From contig NZ_CYUD01000012.1 of assembly GCF_001458295.1 (NCBI RefSeq), positions 1-64,000 of the forward strand: a DNA stretch of 64,000 bases. Direction: 5' to 3'. Shown here in pieces: positions 55,590 to 64,000 of the stretch. Each line of letters begins with the position of its first letter. Within the stretch, counting starts at the first letter, position 1. The DNA comes from Ruegeria denitrificans (GTDB lineage: Bacteria; Pseudomonadota; Alphaproteobacteria; Rhodobacterales; Rhodobacteraceae). A program made the translations under genes and the position numbers. The notes under the pieces are model-generated. The model ran no database searches and was not told the origin of the DNA. It was given only the letters and a program-made list of their open reading frames with translations.

Positions 55590-56075
55590 ATGAAGTTTAC
55601 CTCTGCAATTTTTGCGCTGCTTTTGGCCGCACCAGCAGCGCAAGCTCAATCCCTTGTATTTGGCGCAGGATTTTCAGATTTCTCGGATAGTCAATCTGAG
55701 GACGAGGCTGTGTTCTCACTCGAGTATCAGCACAGCCCCTTTCACGAGGCCTCCCGTTTTTCCGCCACATGGGGCAGCGCCCTGACCGTGGATACCGCGG
55801 GTGATATTCATATCGGTATTGGCCTGATCGGAACTTACGGGTTTGCCGACCGATGGTTCGTCGAAGGCAGTGTCATGCCAGGGTACTTCTCTGAGGGCGA
55901 AGGCCGAAACGATCTTGGGGGTGAGTTCCAGATTCGCACTCTGTTGGGTCTCGGTTACACCTTGGACAGTGGTAACAAAGTGTCCGTGGCAATCACCCAC
56001 AAATCCAACGCCAGCACACAGGATGACAACCCGGGTGTTAACTCGGCACTGCTGCGTTATCATTTCGCATTCTGA
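55590..56075 (+). CDS. PagL-like lipid A deacylase family protein
   Basis: The 161-residue precursor has a signal peptide (MKFTSAIFALLLAAPAAQAQ) and the beta-barrel pattern of PagL outer-membrane lipid A 3-O-deacylases, ending RYHFAF. The catalytic motif HxSN is present: His137, Ser139, Asn140 in ITHKSNASTQ. The third catalytic residue, a Glu 14 positions after the His in PagL, is Asn151 here (NPGVN). It may therefore be inactive, or use another residue. It stands alone between ychF and trpA. Confidence 0.75.
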   Translation: MKFTSAIFALLLAAPAAQAQSLVFGAGFSDFSDSQSEDEAVFSLEYQHSPFHEASRFSATWGSALTVDTAGDIHIGIGLIGTYGFADRWFVEGSVMPGYFSEGEGRNDLGGEFQIRTLLGLGYTLDSGNKVSVAITHKSNASTQDDNPGVNSALLRYHFAF

Positions 56076-56154
56076 AGGTATCCCGCAGGACCGGGATTGA
56101 TTTTCGGCAAAAGTTTCTGCACATCAGGTCGAAACCTGACTGCAAGGACATCCG

Positions 56155-56946
56155 ATGACCCGTATCGACGCCAAGTTCGCCGCCCTGAAGGCCGAAGGGA
56201 AAAAGGCTTTTGTCGCCTATATCATGGCCGGGGATCCCGACTATGAAACCTCGCTTGAGGTGGTCAAGGGCTTGCCGGGCGCTGGCGTGGACGTGATTGA
56301 GCTGGGTTTGCCGTTCACCGATCCCATGGCGGATGGCCCGACCATTCAGGCCGCCGGACAGCGGGCATTAGACGGCGGCATGACCTTGCAGCGGACACTG
56401 GATCTGGCGCGGGCTTTCCGTGAAACCGACGACACCACCCCGATTGTTTTGATGGGCTATTTCAACCCAATCTACAGCCGTGGCGTCGAAACCTTTCTAG
56501 CCGATGCGCAGGCTGCTGGAATTGATGGGCTGATTGTCGTCGACCTTCCGCCGGAAGAAGATGAAGAACTGTGCCTGCCAGCCCAGGCCGCCGGGCTGAA
56601 CTTTATTCGCCTGGCCACGCCGACCACCGATGACAAACGCTTGCCCCGCGTTTTGCAGAACACATCGGGCTTCGTTTATTATGTCTCGATCACCGGTATC
56701 ACTGGCGCGGCTGAGGCACAGGCTACGAATGTCGGCCCCGAAGTGGCACGGATCAAATCGGCAACTGATCTGCCCGTGATCGTAGGATTTGGCATCAACA
56801 CACCGGAAAAATCCAAAGCCATCGCCAGCGTTGCCGACGGCGCGGTTGTCGGCTCGGCCATCGTCAGCCAGATCGGAGCGGGTAAACCCGTGGCCGAGAT
56901 TCTGGATTTCGTGAAAACACTGGCCGACGGCGCTCATTCCGCCTGA
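56155..56946 (+). CDS. trpA: Tryptophan synthase alpha subunit
   Basis: TrpA cleaves indole-3-glycerol phosphate; indole then passes to TrpB. The 263-residue protein has catalytic Glu49 and Asp60 in [16 protein letters not shown], at the canonical positions, and the loop [12 protein letters not shown]. Length is normal. AAGGA precedes the ATG. trpB is not adjacent, so the enzyme's partner lies elsewhere in the genome. A terminator-like hairpin follows. Confidence 0.97.
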   Translation: MTRIDAKFAALKAEGKKAFVAYIMAGDPDYETSLEVVKGLPGAGVDVIELGLPFTDPMADGPTIQAAGQRALDGGMTLQRTLDLARAFRETDDTTPIVLMGYFNPIYSRGVETFLADAQAAGIDGLIVVDLPPEEDEELCLPAQAAGLNFIRLATPTTDDKRLPRVLQNTSGFVYYVSITGITGAAEAQATNVGPEVARIKSATDLPVIVGFGINTPEKSKAIASVADGAVVGSAIVSQIGAGKPVAEILDFVKTLADGAHSA

Positions 56947-56971
56947 TCCGTCAACCACCAGCCTATCCGTC

Positions 56972-57008
56972 AACACCGTAGCAGGCCGCCCGCTTGCTGC
57001 GGTGTTTT
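56972..57008 (+). terminator. Stem-loop terminator after trpA
   Basis: AACACCG.AGCA.GC (56972-56986) pairs with GC.TGCT.CGGTGTT (56992-57006) around CGCCC, with two mismatches, then TTGG. It lies 25 bases after the trpA stop. Confidence 0.65.
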
Positions 57009-57083
57009 GGTGTCTGGACCTCCGTGGCGGACATGTTAGAAATTGGCTTGAAAATCTGACCAAAATAGCGAAAGCGTCCGAAC

Positions 57084-58265
57084 ATGGCTGTTATTACAAC
57101 AATCGAAGACCTCCGCCGCATCTATGAACGACGCGTACCACGGATGTTTTACGACTACGCCGAAAGCGGCAGTTGGACCGAGCAGACGTTTCATGACAAT
57201 AGCTCAGACTTCGCGGATATTCGGTTACGTCAGCGCGTTGCCGTGGACATGGCGGGGCGGTCAACCGCGTCGCAGATGATCGGCGAGGAAGTTGCGATGC
57301 CCGTCGCGCTGGCGCCGGTTGGATTGACGGGTATGCAGCACGCGGACGGCGAAATGAAAGCCGCCAAGGCTGCCGAAGAATTCGGCGTGCCCTTTACGCT
57401 ATCAACCATGTCGATCAATTCGATCGAAGACGTAGCCGAATACACGTCAAAACCATTCTGGTTTCAACTGTATACGATGAAGGATCAGGATTATGTCAGC
57501 CGCCTGATCCAGCGCGCCAAAGACGCGAAATGTTCGGCGCTGGTCATTACGTTGGATTTGCAGATTCTCGGGCAACGGCACAAGGATCTGAAAAACGGCC
57601 TGTCTGCACCGCCGAAACTGACCGCAAAGACAATTGCGAACCTGATGACCAAATGGTCATGGGGCATCGAGATGCTGGGCGCACATCGGCGCGAGTTCGG
57701 CAATATCGTCGGCCATGTCGAGGGAATCTCGGACACTTCTTCGCTGGGCGCATGGACGGCTGAACAATTCGACCCCAGCCTTGACTGGACAAAGGTCGAA
57801 AAACTGATGGAACAATGGGGCGGCAAGGTCATCCTCAAGGGCATTCTGGACGCCGAAGACGCCAAAATGGCTGCGAAGCTGGGGGCCGACGCCATCGTCG
57901 TATCCAACCACGGCGGGCGGCAGCTGGACGGTGCGCTGAGTTCTATTCGCATGCTGCCGCAGATCATGGATGCGGTCGGCAGCGACGTCGAGGTTCATAT
58001 GGACAGTGGCATCCGCTCGGGCCAGGACGTGCTAAAGGCATTGGCGCTGGGTGCCAAAGGCACCTATATCGGCCGCGCCTTCGTCTATGGGCTGGGGGCG
58101 ATGGGTCAGAAAGGCGTCACCACCGCGCTGGACGTCATTCAAAAGGAACTCGATACCACCATGGCACTGTGTGGCGAGCGGAACGTGGATGATCTGGGTC
58201 GTCACAACCTGCTGATCCCCGAGGATTTTGAAGGTCGATGGCAAGATACGCCGCCCGCTAACTGA
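57084..58265 (+). CDS. FMN-dependent alpha-hydroxy acid oxidase/dehydrogenase
   Basis: The 393-residue protein belongs to the FMN 2-hydroxyacid family that includes lactate dehydrogenase LldD, glycolate and mandelate enzymes. The FMN and catalytic signature SNHGGRQLD contains His276 and Arg279. Lys252 (VILKGIL) and VALAPVG contact FMN, and GIRSGQDVLKALALGAKGTYIGRAFVYG lines up with the C-terminal part. A cytochrome or membrane domain is absent. Substrate is uncertain; L-lactate is a common one. It stands alone between trpA and the large cyclase gene. Confidence 0.9.
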   Translation: MAVITTIEDLRRIYERRVPRMFYDYAESGSWTEQTFHDNSSDFADIRLRQRVAVDMAGRSTASQMIGEEVAMPVALAPVGLTGMQHADGEMKAAKAAEEFGVPFTLSTMSINSIEDVAEYTSKPFWFQLYTMKDQDYVSRLIQRAKDAKCSALVITLDLQILGQRHKDLKNGLSAPPKLTAKTIANLMTKWSWGIEMLGAHRREFGNIVGHVEGISDTSSLGAWTAEQFDPSLDWTKVEKLMEQWGGKVILKGILDAEDAKMAAKLGADAIVVSNHGGRQLDGALSSIRMLPQIMDAVGSDVEVHMDSGIRSGQDVLKALALGAKGTYIGRAFVYGLGAMGQKGVTTALDVIQKELDTTMALCGERNVDDLGRHNLLIPEDFEGRWQDTPPAN

Positions 58266-58560
58266 CCGGCATTGGACTGGCGGTCTTGTCAATTCATGAA
58301 TTGCACTTTGGTTCAATACAACGCGCCGTCTGCAGGCTGAGATATATGTTTCAGGGCCTTACAGATTGTAGGGCCTTGGCATTTGAGGGATTTACTGCCT
58401 GGGCGCGAGCCCTGCGAATTCGCCCAGAACCAGTTGGGCCACTTTAACCAATTATACATCCTGCTACGGCACCGAGCTGACACAGGACGACCTCTCTGGA
58501 TATAACTGGCTTTCGAGCCCTCAGCAGGACGGGCATTATTTTTTATTTTCAGAATGAGCC
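58266..58560. other. Intergenic region between the hydroxyacid oxidase and cyclase genes
   Basis: These 295 bases converge from both sides. A palindrome CAATTCATGAATTG (58290-58303) lies near the left end. A weak GCCC/GGGC hairpin followed by a T-rich tract (about 58517-58550) may end the oxidase transcript. No gene is seen. Confidence 0.5.
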
Positions 58561-61500
58561 TCAGCCCTTCCCCACGATATTCTGAACGTTGGAGGTTTCG
58601 TCGACGGCAGTCTCTGCAAGAAATCTGCGGGCATCTATCAGATCGACCGTATGCTCCCCTCCTGTCACTGTTTCCAAAACATTAATTAAGTCGGAAGTGG
58701 GAACGGGAACGTCTCCAGATTTTTTGCAGAGTCTGATAAAATCAACCGCGGTCCGAAGCTCGAACATTTTTGCCTGTTGTCGCCGGGCCGTGTCCAAGGC
58801 CTTACGAAACTCCGCTTCAACAATTCCGCCTTCGGAAGTCGCTATCGCATAAACACGGTCTGTTTCAGCCTGTGCCCATCCTTCATTTGTGAGGTTTTGA
58901 TGCTTGCGTGCATCGGCCAATGAACGCAAGGCACTATCCCGCTCACCTATTTTCAAACTGAGTTCGGCAATCAAAGTAAGAAAGAAAGGTTTGTAATTTC
59001 CGGCCCCGCTGGCCCACCATGCTTCCGAAGCCTCTCGAAAAGATTGGATTGTTCTGGTCTCGGGTGAAACATAGGCATTCACCCAGCTTCGCCAAAGAGC
59101 TGCAGTCAACGACATGAATTTAAACGAGTGTTTGGAAGATAGCTCCTCAAGCTGGTTTGCGACGTGAAGCACCTGGTCAGGCTCGCGGCGCAAAAGATGC
59201 AGCATGCACAGGTAGGTTAACGACTGTGCGATGCTGTGAGCATGCTCAAGCCTTCGCGCTGCTGCGACGGCTTGCTTCTGAACTTCAAGTGCTTTGTCTG
59301 GCGCTCCGCGCATCCAAATAGCTATACTCAAGAAACACGACGTGATCGCGGCATGGTCTGATCCGAAGATATAGGCCAGGTGCCCATGACGTTTCCTGTC
59401 GTATAACTCCAATGCTTTATTCAAATGTTGATACGCCAGGTCCAGTTGCCCAATATGGAACAGGACTGCGCCCATCGCCCGATGAGCCACCATCTGATGT
59501 TGTGTTTCATTCGTTGAATCCGCCAAATCCAACAATTGCGCTGCAACATTTCTGGCCAAATCGTACTCCGCACGCACCAAATGAAAGGAATACAGACCAT
59601 TCAAAACCGGGAATAAATGTTCTGTCTCTTCTGCCCGCTCACATAAGTCGCGTATTCTTGCGTAGACAGTCCCGGTTTCGTCGGCGGCTATTCCTGCAGT
59701 CGATCGCAAAACACCCGCTCTGAGAACTTGAACTTCGATTTCTTTCCGATCCCGTTCAATACTGTGCTGCAATTCTTTCAACTGCTCGATTGCCAAGGAC
59801 AGTTGCGTGTTTGCTTCAATATTGGCAGAACGCTGAACTGCACGCTGGCCAGCGAGATAGCGGTGGTCGATGGCCTCTTTGCCCATCCCCGCCATTGTGT
59901 AGTGGTGAGCCAGGATTTCCGGACTGGCGTCGCCAATATGAGATGTTTTGTCATTCAATACTTCTGCGACACGGGAATGCAATATCCGACGCTCGCTCTT
60001 TAAAAGGCTGTTGTAGGCTGTGTCGCGAATAAGCGCATGACGATAGCTGAATGTTTCAATGTTTTCTTCTTCAGAAACTGTAACAATGCCCGCATCGAAC
60101 AGAAGCTCTAATCCCGCGCGAAGCGCCTTGTCGCTGATACGGGCTACTTTGGCGATCAACGGGTATGAAAATTGAGGTCCGATTACCGCGCCGATTTGAG
60201 CTATTTCCTTGACCGAACTCAGGCGATCCAGCCGCGCCATCAGCGCATCATGCAACGTACTGGGAACCGAACTTGCCGGAGAAGCCCCACCCAATGAATA
60301 TGCGGCCGTTCCCTGCGTCAAATTCCCGGTTTCCAGAAGATCCTTTGTCACTTCTTCGACATACAATGGGACACCGTCGGATCTGGCGGCAATCGTGTCG
60401 TACATTTCGTCAGCGATCGACTGACCTTTGGCAACTTCGTCCACAATGCTTTTCACTTGTTGAAAATCCAATTGCTTCAAAACCACCTTTGAAAGGTTGG
60501 ATTGCAATACCCATCCCAGGTCGAATTCAGGCCTGAATGTCATCACAACCAATACCCGAAGGTCGCGAATCCGGTCCGCAATTCGATCCAGCAGCAACTT
60601 AGTTGTCGGGTCGATCCAATGCGCGTCTTCAAACAAGAGCAGCACTGGTTTTTCCTCTGCCTGCGACGCCAGATTGCTCAGCAGCATTTCCAACGTCTGC
60701 TCCATGTATTGCTGCGGGGACAGATCCAGAGTCCCCAATTGGTCTTCGAATGGAACCGAAAGAAGGGACGCTGCCAGCTTCAGGGCATGATTGGACCGAT
60801 CGCTCATAACGGAGGAGATCTTTTTGAGTTTCACGTCGTCTGGTTCGTCGGCGCGCAGACCTGCAGCATTTTCAATTTGTCGAATGACCGGATAAAACGC
60901 ACTCGCGTAATGGTAGGGAGAACACTGATATCGAATTTGAGCGTGCGACACCCTCGGAATATTCTGCCTTAATTCTTCAACCAGTCTGGACTTGCCAATT
61001 CCTGGTTCACCGGACACCAGCACAACCTGTCCTTGACCGGCACTTGCCAGCTTCCACTTTTCAGTCAGGGTTTCATATTCTGTGGCACGACCGACCAAAG
61101 GGTTCAGTGAGATGTCATCTAACGCCATGAAGCGGCTGACTGTATCTCGTGCTCCGGTCACTTGCCAGGCTTCAACTTCCTTAGCAAAACCTTTGAGGTT
61201 GAACGCACCACGCAGTACATATTCGAAAGCATCACCCGCCAAATGATGCGTGCTGGGAGCGACGATCAGCGTGCCAGGATCAGCCATTGCTTGCAGACGT
61301 GCGGCCAGGTTCGGCGTCTCCCCCATCGCCGTTCCATCCTCAAACATTTTTTCACCACGTAAATCGCCGACAACGACCAACCCAGTCGCTATCCCTACGC
61401 GAACATTCAGTTTTGCATGAGTGCGAATATTGGGAATTTCCTCGATAATGCGCAGACCCGCCCGAATAGCTCGCTCTGGGTCATCTTCATGCGCGTGGGG

Positions 61501-61917
61501 AAACCCGAAAAAGACCATAATCCCGTCGCCATAGTAGCTTGCGATGTGGCCATCAAAAGCGGCAACAGAAGCGGCGCAGGTTTCTTTGAACAGTCGAAGT
61601 ACTTCTGCCAGATCTTCCGGGTCGACGCGCTGGGAAATTTCAGTTGAGCCGACCAAATCTATAAACATGACAGTAAGCTGCCGACGCTCAGCGACGATTG
61701 CAGGACCTAACGCAGTGTTGTGCGGGCGAGTTCCCCCCACTGCATCGGCTCGAACGGCTTTCATGAAACGCCGCCGCGGACCTAGAGCCAGTCCGATCAT
61801 AGTGAGATCTTTGTCCGTCAACTCGGTCAAATCACCAAGTTCGATTTCGTGCTCAGCAAAGGCCGCAGCATACTTGGACAAGCCATGTTTCTCTAGCCAG
61901 CGCGAGATTTCAGACAT
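58561..61917 (-). CDS. Adenylate/guanylate cyclase with SAM, AAA ATPase and TPR domains
   Basis: The product (1118 residues) has an N-terminal SAM-like domain (about 3-60). A class III cyclase domain (about 80-225) has metal ligands Asp87 (FIDLVGST) and Asp131 (YYGDGIMVFF), and Thr201, Asn203 and Arg207 (ETPNLAARLQ). An AAA-type ATPase module follows with Walker A GEPGIGKS at 303-310 and Walker B LLLFEDAHW, then TPR-like helices. It joins second-messenger synthesis to an ATPase of the MalT/STAND type. The ATG at 61917 has AAGGAT upstream; the longer frame is Cys-rich and unlikely. The signal it senses is unknown. Confidence 0.9.
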   Translation of the reverse strand: MSEISRWLEKHGLSKYAAAFAEHEIELGDLTELTDKDLTMIGLALGPRRRFMKAVRADAVGGTRPHNTALGPAIVAERRQLTVMFIDLVGSTEISQRVDPEDLAEVLRLFKETCAASVAAFDGHIASYYGDGIMVFFGFPHAHEDDPERAIRAGLRIIEEIPNIRTHAKLNVRVGIATGLVVVGDLRGEKMFEDGTAMGETPNLAARLQAMADPGTLIVAPSTHHLAGDAFEYVLRGAFNLKGFAKEVEAWQVTGARDTVSRFMALDDISLNPLVGRATEYETLTEKWKLASAGQGQVVLVSGEPGIGKSRLVEELRQNIPRVSHAQIRYQCSPYHYASAFYPVIRQIENAAGLRADEPDDVKLKKISSVMSDRSNHALKLAASLLSVPFEDQLGTLDLSPQQYMEQTLEMLLSNLASQAEEKPVLLLFEDAHWIDPTTKLLLDRIADRIRDLRVLVVMTFRPEFDLGWVLQSNLSKVVLKQLDFQQVKSIVDEVAKGQSIADEMYDTIAARSDGVPLYVEEVTKDLLETGNLTQGTAAYSLGGASPASSVPSTLHDALMARLDRLSSVKEIAQIGAVIGPQFSYPLIAKVARISDKALRAGLELLFDAGIVTVSEEENIETFSYRHALIRDTAYNSLLKSERRILHSRVAEVLNDKTSHIGDASPEILAHHYTMAGMGKEAIDHRYLAGQRAVQRSANIEANTQLSLAIEQLKELQHSIERDRKEIEVQVLRAGVLRSTAGIAADETGTVYARIRDLCERAEETEHLFPVLNGLYSFHLVRAEYDLARNVAAQLLDLADSTNETQHQMVAHRAMGAVLFHIGQLDLAYQHLNKALELYDRKRHGHLAYIFGSDHAAITSCFLSIAIWMRGAPDKALEVQKQAVAAARRLEHAHSIAQSLTYLCMLHLLRREPDQVLHVANQLEELSSKHSFKFMSLTAALWRSWVNAYVSPETRTIQSFREASEAWWASGAGNYKPFFLTLIAELSLKIGERDSALRSLADARKHQNLTNEGWAQAETDRVYAIATSEGGIVEAEFRKALDTARRQQAKMFELRTAVDFIRLCKKSGDVPVPTSDLINVLETVTGGEHTVDLIDARRFLAETAVDETSNVQNIVGKG

Positions 61918-62044
61918 TTGATCCTTTCGCTTGCGGCCGCTGCAGCACTTTCGTCTGCAACACACCGACATGCATTTCATTGTCTATTTGGTTTTTTCAA
62001 AGCGCTCAGAAGTATCTTCTAACCACCCGGTCTTCTTTCTTTAA

Positions 62045-62317
62045 ATGAAGAACGCCGTATTCGTTTGGTCAAGGGTTTCATCGGTTCCAAACCAGCCCCT
62101 TTCTGCATTGGATCGCGAAAGACGTGGTCACAGATTGCTTGGTTTCTACATCATTGCAGACGGCTCTGCAGAACTTGTGAGTGCGACTGTTGCCCGCGAC
62201 AACACACAGCGAATGAAGTCTGCCCTAGTCGTCGCCAGATGGTATTGGCGTGATGCACTGGAATCCCTTGTTCATCTGGCTCAATATACCTCCGAACGCG
62301 AGGCAGAGCTTCGCTGA
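62045..62317 (+). CDS. Possible small protein of unknown function
   Basis: An open frame of 90 codons begins MKNAVFVWSRVSSVPNQPLS and ends QYTSEREAELR. The second half (ADGSAELVSATVARDNTQRM, SALVVARWYWRDALESLVHL) looks protein-like, amphipathic and helical, but there is no ribosome binding site before the ATG, and another frame overlaps it. It may be a real gene with a different start, a decayed remnant or chance. Confidence 0.3.
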   Translation: MKNAVFVWSRVSSVPNQPLSALDRERRGHRLLGFYIIADGSAELVSATVARDNTQRMKSALVVARWYWRDALESLVHLAQYTSEREAELR

Positions 62318-62377
62318 AAATTATTCGGTCTAACCCCTTTCCAAACCCAATGAATCAAGCTAAGGACGCGGCTTCAC

Positions 62378-62406
62378 GCGGGCATACAGCCTTGGAGGAT
62401 GCCCGC
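62378..62406 (+). promoter_or_regulatory. Leader hairpin upstream of rplY
   Basis: GCGGGCAT (62378-62385) pairs with ATGCCCGC (62399-62406) around a 13-base loop, 20 bases before the rplY start. It could be part of autogenous control, since L25 binds 5S rRNA, or a processing or attenuation element. Inference only. Confidence 0.45.
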
Positions 62407-62426
62407 CCTAACTTTGGAGAATTATC

Positions 62427-63083
62427 ATGGCTGGAGAGATTCCTGATCTCGTAGCTCTGGAACGGACGGGGACAGGCAAGGGCGCCGCTCGTCAGGCACG
62501 CCGCGACGGCATGGTTCCGGGCATTGTTTTTGGTGGCGATAAAGAACCGCTGCCGATTCAGATCCCGTTCAACGTCCTGTTCAAGAGCCTGAAAGCAGGC
62601 CGGTTCAAGTCGACCTTGTGGAACCTGAAAGTTGAAGGTCACGAAGACGTCCGCGTCATCTGCCGCGACGTTCAGCGTGACGTTGTCAAAGACCTGCCGA
62701 CCCACCTGGACCTGATGCGTCTGCGTCGGACCACCAAGATCGCGCTGTTCATCCCGGTTGAGTTCATCAACGAGGAAGAAGCACCCGGCATCAAGAAGGG
62801 CGGCGTTCTGACCGTTGTTCGTCCGGAAGTCGAACTGATGTGCACCGCAGGTGACATTCCTGAGAAAATCGTTGTTGACGTGACCGGAATGAACATCAAC
62901 GACGTTGTCACCATTTCCTCGGTTGACCTACCGGTCGGCACCACGCCGACCATCGACCGTGACTTCGTGATCGCGAATGTCTCGGCACCGACAGGCCTGT
63001 CGACCGATGACGATGAGGAAGAAGGCGAAGAAGTGGCTGCAGACGAAGTCGAAGTCGTCGGCCAGGAAGAAGCCGAAGAATAA
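62427..63083 (+). CDS. rplY: 50S ribosomal protein L25 (Ctc form)
   Basis: L25 binds 5S rRNA in the large subunit. The 218-residue protein is the longer Ctc/TL5 type: an N-terminal L25 domain (about 5-95, with [20 protein letters not shown]) and a beta-rich C-terminal domain (about 100-185), plus an acidic tail rich in Glu and Asp. GGAG precedes the ATG. A terminator follows, and the pth gene lies 138 bases downstream, an order common in bacteria. Confidence 0.95.
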   Translation: MAGEIPDLVALERTGTGKGAARQARRDGMVPGIVFGGDKEPLPIQIPFNVLFKSLKAGRFKSTLWNLKVEGHEDVRVICRDVQRDVVKDLPTHLDLMRLRRTTKIALFIPVEFINEEEAPGIKKGGVLTVVRPEVELMCTAGDIPEKIVVDVTGMNINDVVTISSVDLPVGTTPTIDRDFVIANVSAPTGLSTDDDEEEGEEVAADEVEVVGQEEAEE

Positions 63084-63109
63084 GTCCGGACTCAACAATT
63101 CGGATTTGG

Positions 63110-63142
63110 AAACGGGGCCTTTTTCAGGCCCCGTTTTCTTTT
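63110..63142 (+). terminator. Rho-independent terminator after rplY
   Basis: AAACGGGGCC (63110-63119) pairs with GGCCCCGTTT (63127-63136) around a 7-base loop, followed by TCTTTT. It is a canonical strong terminator. Confidence 0.9.
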
Positions 63143-63221
63143 GGTGCAACCGGGCTGGAAAACTGGTGGCATTCCATGCCATCAACCACCTGCACAGGTT
63201 GCAAGGCACAAGGACGAGACT

Positions 63222-63902
63222 ATGAAACTGTTTGTCGGATTGGGGAACCCGGGGTCGAAATACGCCCGCAACCGGCACAATATCGGCTTTATGGCTGTTG
63301 ACCGCATTGCCGAGGATCACGGCTTTGGCCCGTGGAAATCCAAGTTTCAGGCCGAGATCACCGAAGGTCGTCTGGGCCACGAAAAGGTGCTGCTCATCAA
63401 GCCGCAGACGTTCATGAACCGTTCTGGTCAGTCCGTCGGCGAGGCGATGCGGTTCTACAAGCTCGACTCAACCGATGTGACCATCTTTCATGATGAGTTG
63501 GACCTCGCCCCCGGCAAGGTGCGCGTCAAGGCGGGCGGTGGGCATGCCGGGCACAACGGGCTGCGCTCGATCCACGACCATATCAGCCCGGCCTATGATC
63601 GTGTGCGGTTGGGGATCGGCCATCCGGGCCGCAAGGAAATGGTCTCGCCTTACGTTTTGGGCGATTTTGCCAAAGCCGATGGTGACTGGCTGGATGATGT
63701 GCTGCGCGGTGTGTCGGACGGCGCAGGCTATCTGGCTGATGGGGATGGCGGCAAGTTCATGAATGCCGTCGCTCTGCGAACGGCCCCGCCGCGGTCATCA
63801 AAATCTCTGGCTGAGGCGCCCAAACAATCCAGCAAACCCGCCCCTGAACCCGAGGTCGACACGCGCTCGGCCATGCAAAAGCTGTTGGACAAGTTCAAAT
63901 AG
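63222..63902 (+). CDS. pth: Peptidyl-tRNA hydrolase
   Basis: Pth recycles peptidyl-tRNA released by stalled ribosomes. The 226-residue protein has MKLFVGLGNPG (Asn9), the catalytic His19 in RNRHNIGFMAVD, KPQTFMNRSG, FHDELDLAPG and GGHAGHNGLRS. The C-terminal 30 residues are a Pro/Ser-rich tail beyond the normal domain. The ATG at 63222 is preceded by AAGGA (63210-63214); the longer frame starting 27 codons upstream lies in the rplY terminator region and is rejected. Confidence 0.97.
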   Translation: MKLFVGLGNPGSKYARNRHNIGFMAVDRIAEDHGFGPWKSKFQAEITEGRLGHEKVLLIKPQTFMNRSGQSVGEAMRFYKLDSTDVTIFHDELDLAPGKVRVKAGGGHAGHNGLRSIHDHISPAYDRVRLGIGHPGRKEMVSPYVLGDFAKADGDWLDDVLRGVSDGAGYLADGDGGKFMNAVALRTAPPRSSKSLAEAPKQSSKPAPEPEVDTRSAMQKLLDKFK

Positions 63903-63970
63903 GGTGGCTGACCTTGCCGTAACGTCCCAATTGCAGAACGGCTTCTGCCGCGCTCCAATACGGTACGGCT

Positions 63971-63976
63971 AGGAGG
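63971..63976 (+). promoter_or_regulatory. Shine-Dalgarno site of a gene entering at the right edge
   Basis: AGGAGG lies eight bases before an ATG at 63985. It supports that the next gene starts there. Confidence 0.6.
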
Positions 63977-63984
63977 GGCGACAT

Positions 63985-64000
63985 ATGAGAGTTTTTTTAA
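63985..64000 (+). CDS. Start of a gene cut off by the window end
   Basis: An ATG at 63985, preceded by AGGAGG, opens MRVFL before the window ends. Nothing can be said about the product. It follows pth by 82 bases on the same strand. Confidence 0.5.

Larger units (their letters stand above)
61918..62426. other. Intergenic region upstream of rplY
   Basis: 509 bases divide into three parts. The first holds the probable promoter of the cyclase gene. The middle holds a weak open frame (62045-62317). The last 110 bases are the rplY leader, with a hairpin at 62378-62406. No RNA gene was recognised. Confidence 0.5.

Overview
The window is a chromosomal segment of a Rhodobacteraceae-type alphaproteobacterium, most likely of the marine Roseobacter group. 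This is inferred from gene content and order: tolQRAB-pal-cpoB-tilS-ftsH, ruvCAB, DUF484-xerC, bacterial phosphatidylcholine synthase, ycjX-ycjF, a soluble NAD-linked formate dehydrogenase, and a DUF1127 protein with a possible 3'UTR small RNA. No insertion sequence, prophage, CRISPR array, rRNA or tRNA was seen. Most of the DNA is tightly packed core genome with short overlaps between genes.

Layout. 1-0.8 kb: the first codons of a probable formate-tetrahydrofolate ligase and a MOSC protein. 0.9-9.7 kb (minus strand): the Tol-Pal envelope machine with ybgC, cpoB, tilS and ftsH. 9.8-12.7 kb: an unknown conserved gene and ruvCAB, with an SOS-box-like site upstream. 12.7-13.7 kb: a regulatory-looking leader, a DUF1127 gene, a candidate anti-Shine-Dalgarno small RNA and a small membrane protein. 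13.8-18.3 kb: prmA, an MFS carrier and priA. 18.3-21.6 kb (plus strand): a transaldolase-like aldolase, DUF484-xerC and phosphatidylcholine synthase. 21.6-31.1 kb: a GreA/B C-terminal-like protein, ogt, ileS, a large DUF2339 membrane protein, a DUF2269 protein coupled to an SDR-DoxX fusion, and a VIT1/CCC1 transporter. 31.2-34.0 kb: ycjX-GNAT-ycjF, tightly coupled. 34.1-36.5 kb: truA converging on a DUF1007-NicO metal transport pair. 36.5-40.5 kb: a thioesterase, a 2-hydroxyacid dehydrogenase, two small secreted unknowns and a divergent GAPDH. 40.8-46.7 kb: tamA-tamB. 46.7-53.6 kb: a coupled cyclase-thioesterase pair, formate dehydrogenase (fused gamma-beta subunit plus alpha subunit) and a LysR regulator. 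53.7-64 kb: a SnoaL-like protein, ychF, a PagL-like outer-membrane protein, trpA, an FMN 2-hydroxyacid oxidase, a large SAM-cyclase-ATPase signalling protein, rplY and pth.

Themes. Envelope biogenesis dominates (Tol-Pal, FtsH, TamAB, PagL-like protein, Pcs). One-carbon chemistry is represented by formate dehydrogenase and the partial formate-tetrahydrofolate ligase, about 48 kb apart. Six genes appear to start with TTG (ftsH, tilS, DUF2339, the SDR fusion, ycjX, tamB), two of them inside TTGA stop-start overlaps.

The most interesting locus is 12.7-13.35 kb. The DUF1127 gene is preceded by three copies of GCCTG-N4-CGACA and two perfect inverted repeats. It is followed by a hairpin showing TTCTTCCTC in its loop and then a terminator, an arrangement resembling the cuckoo/CcsR stress RNAs of Rhodobacter. 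All positions come from reading the sequence; family assignments are by recognition of motifs, with no database search.
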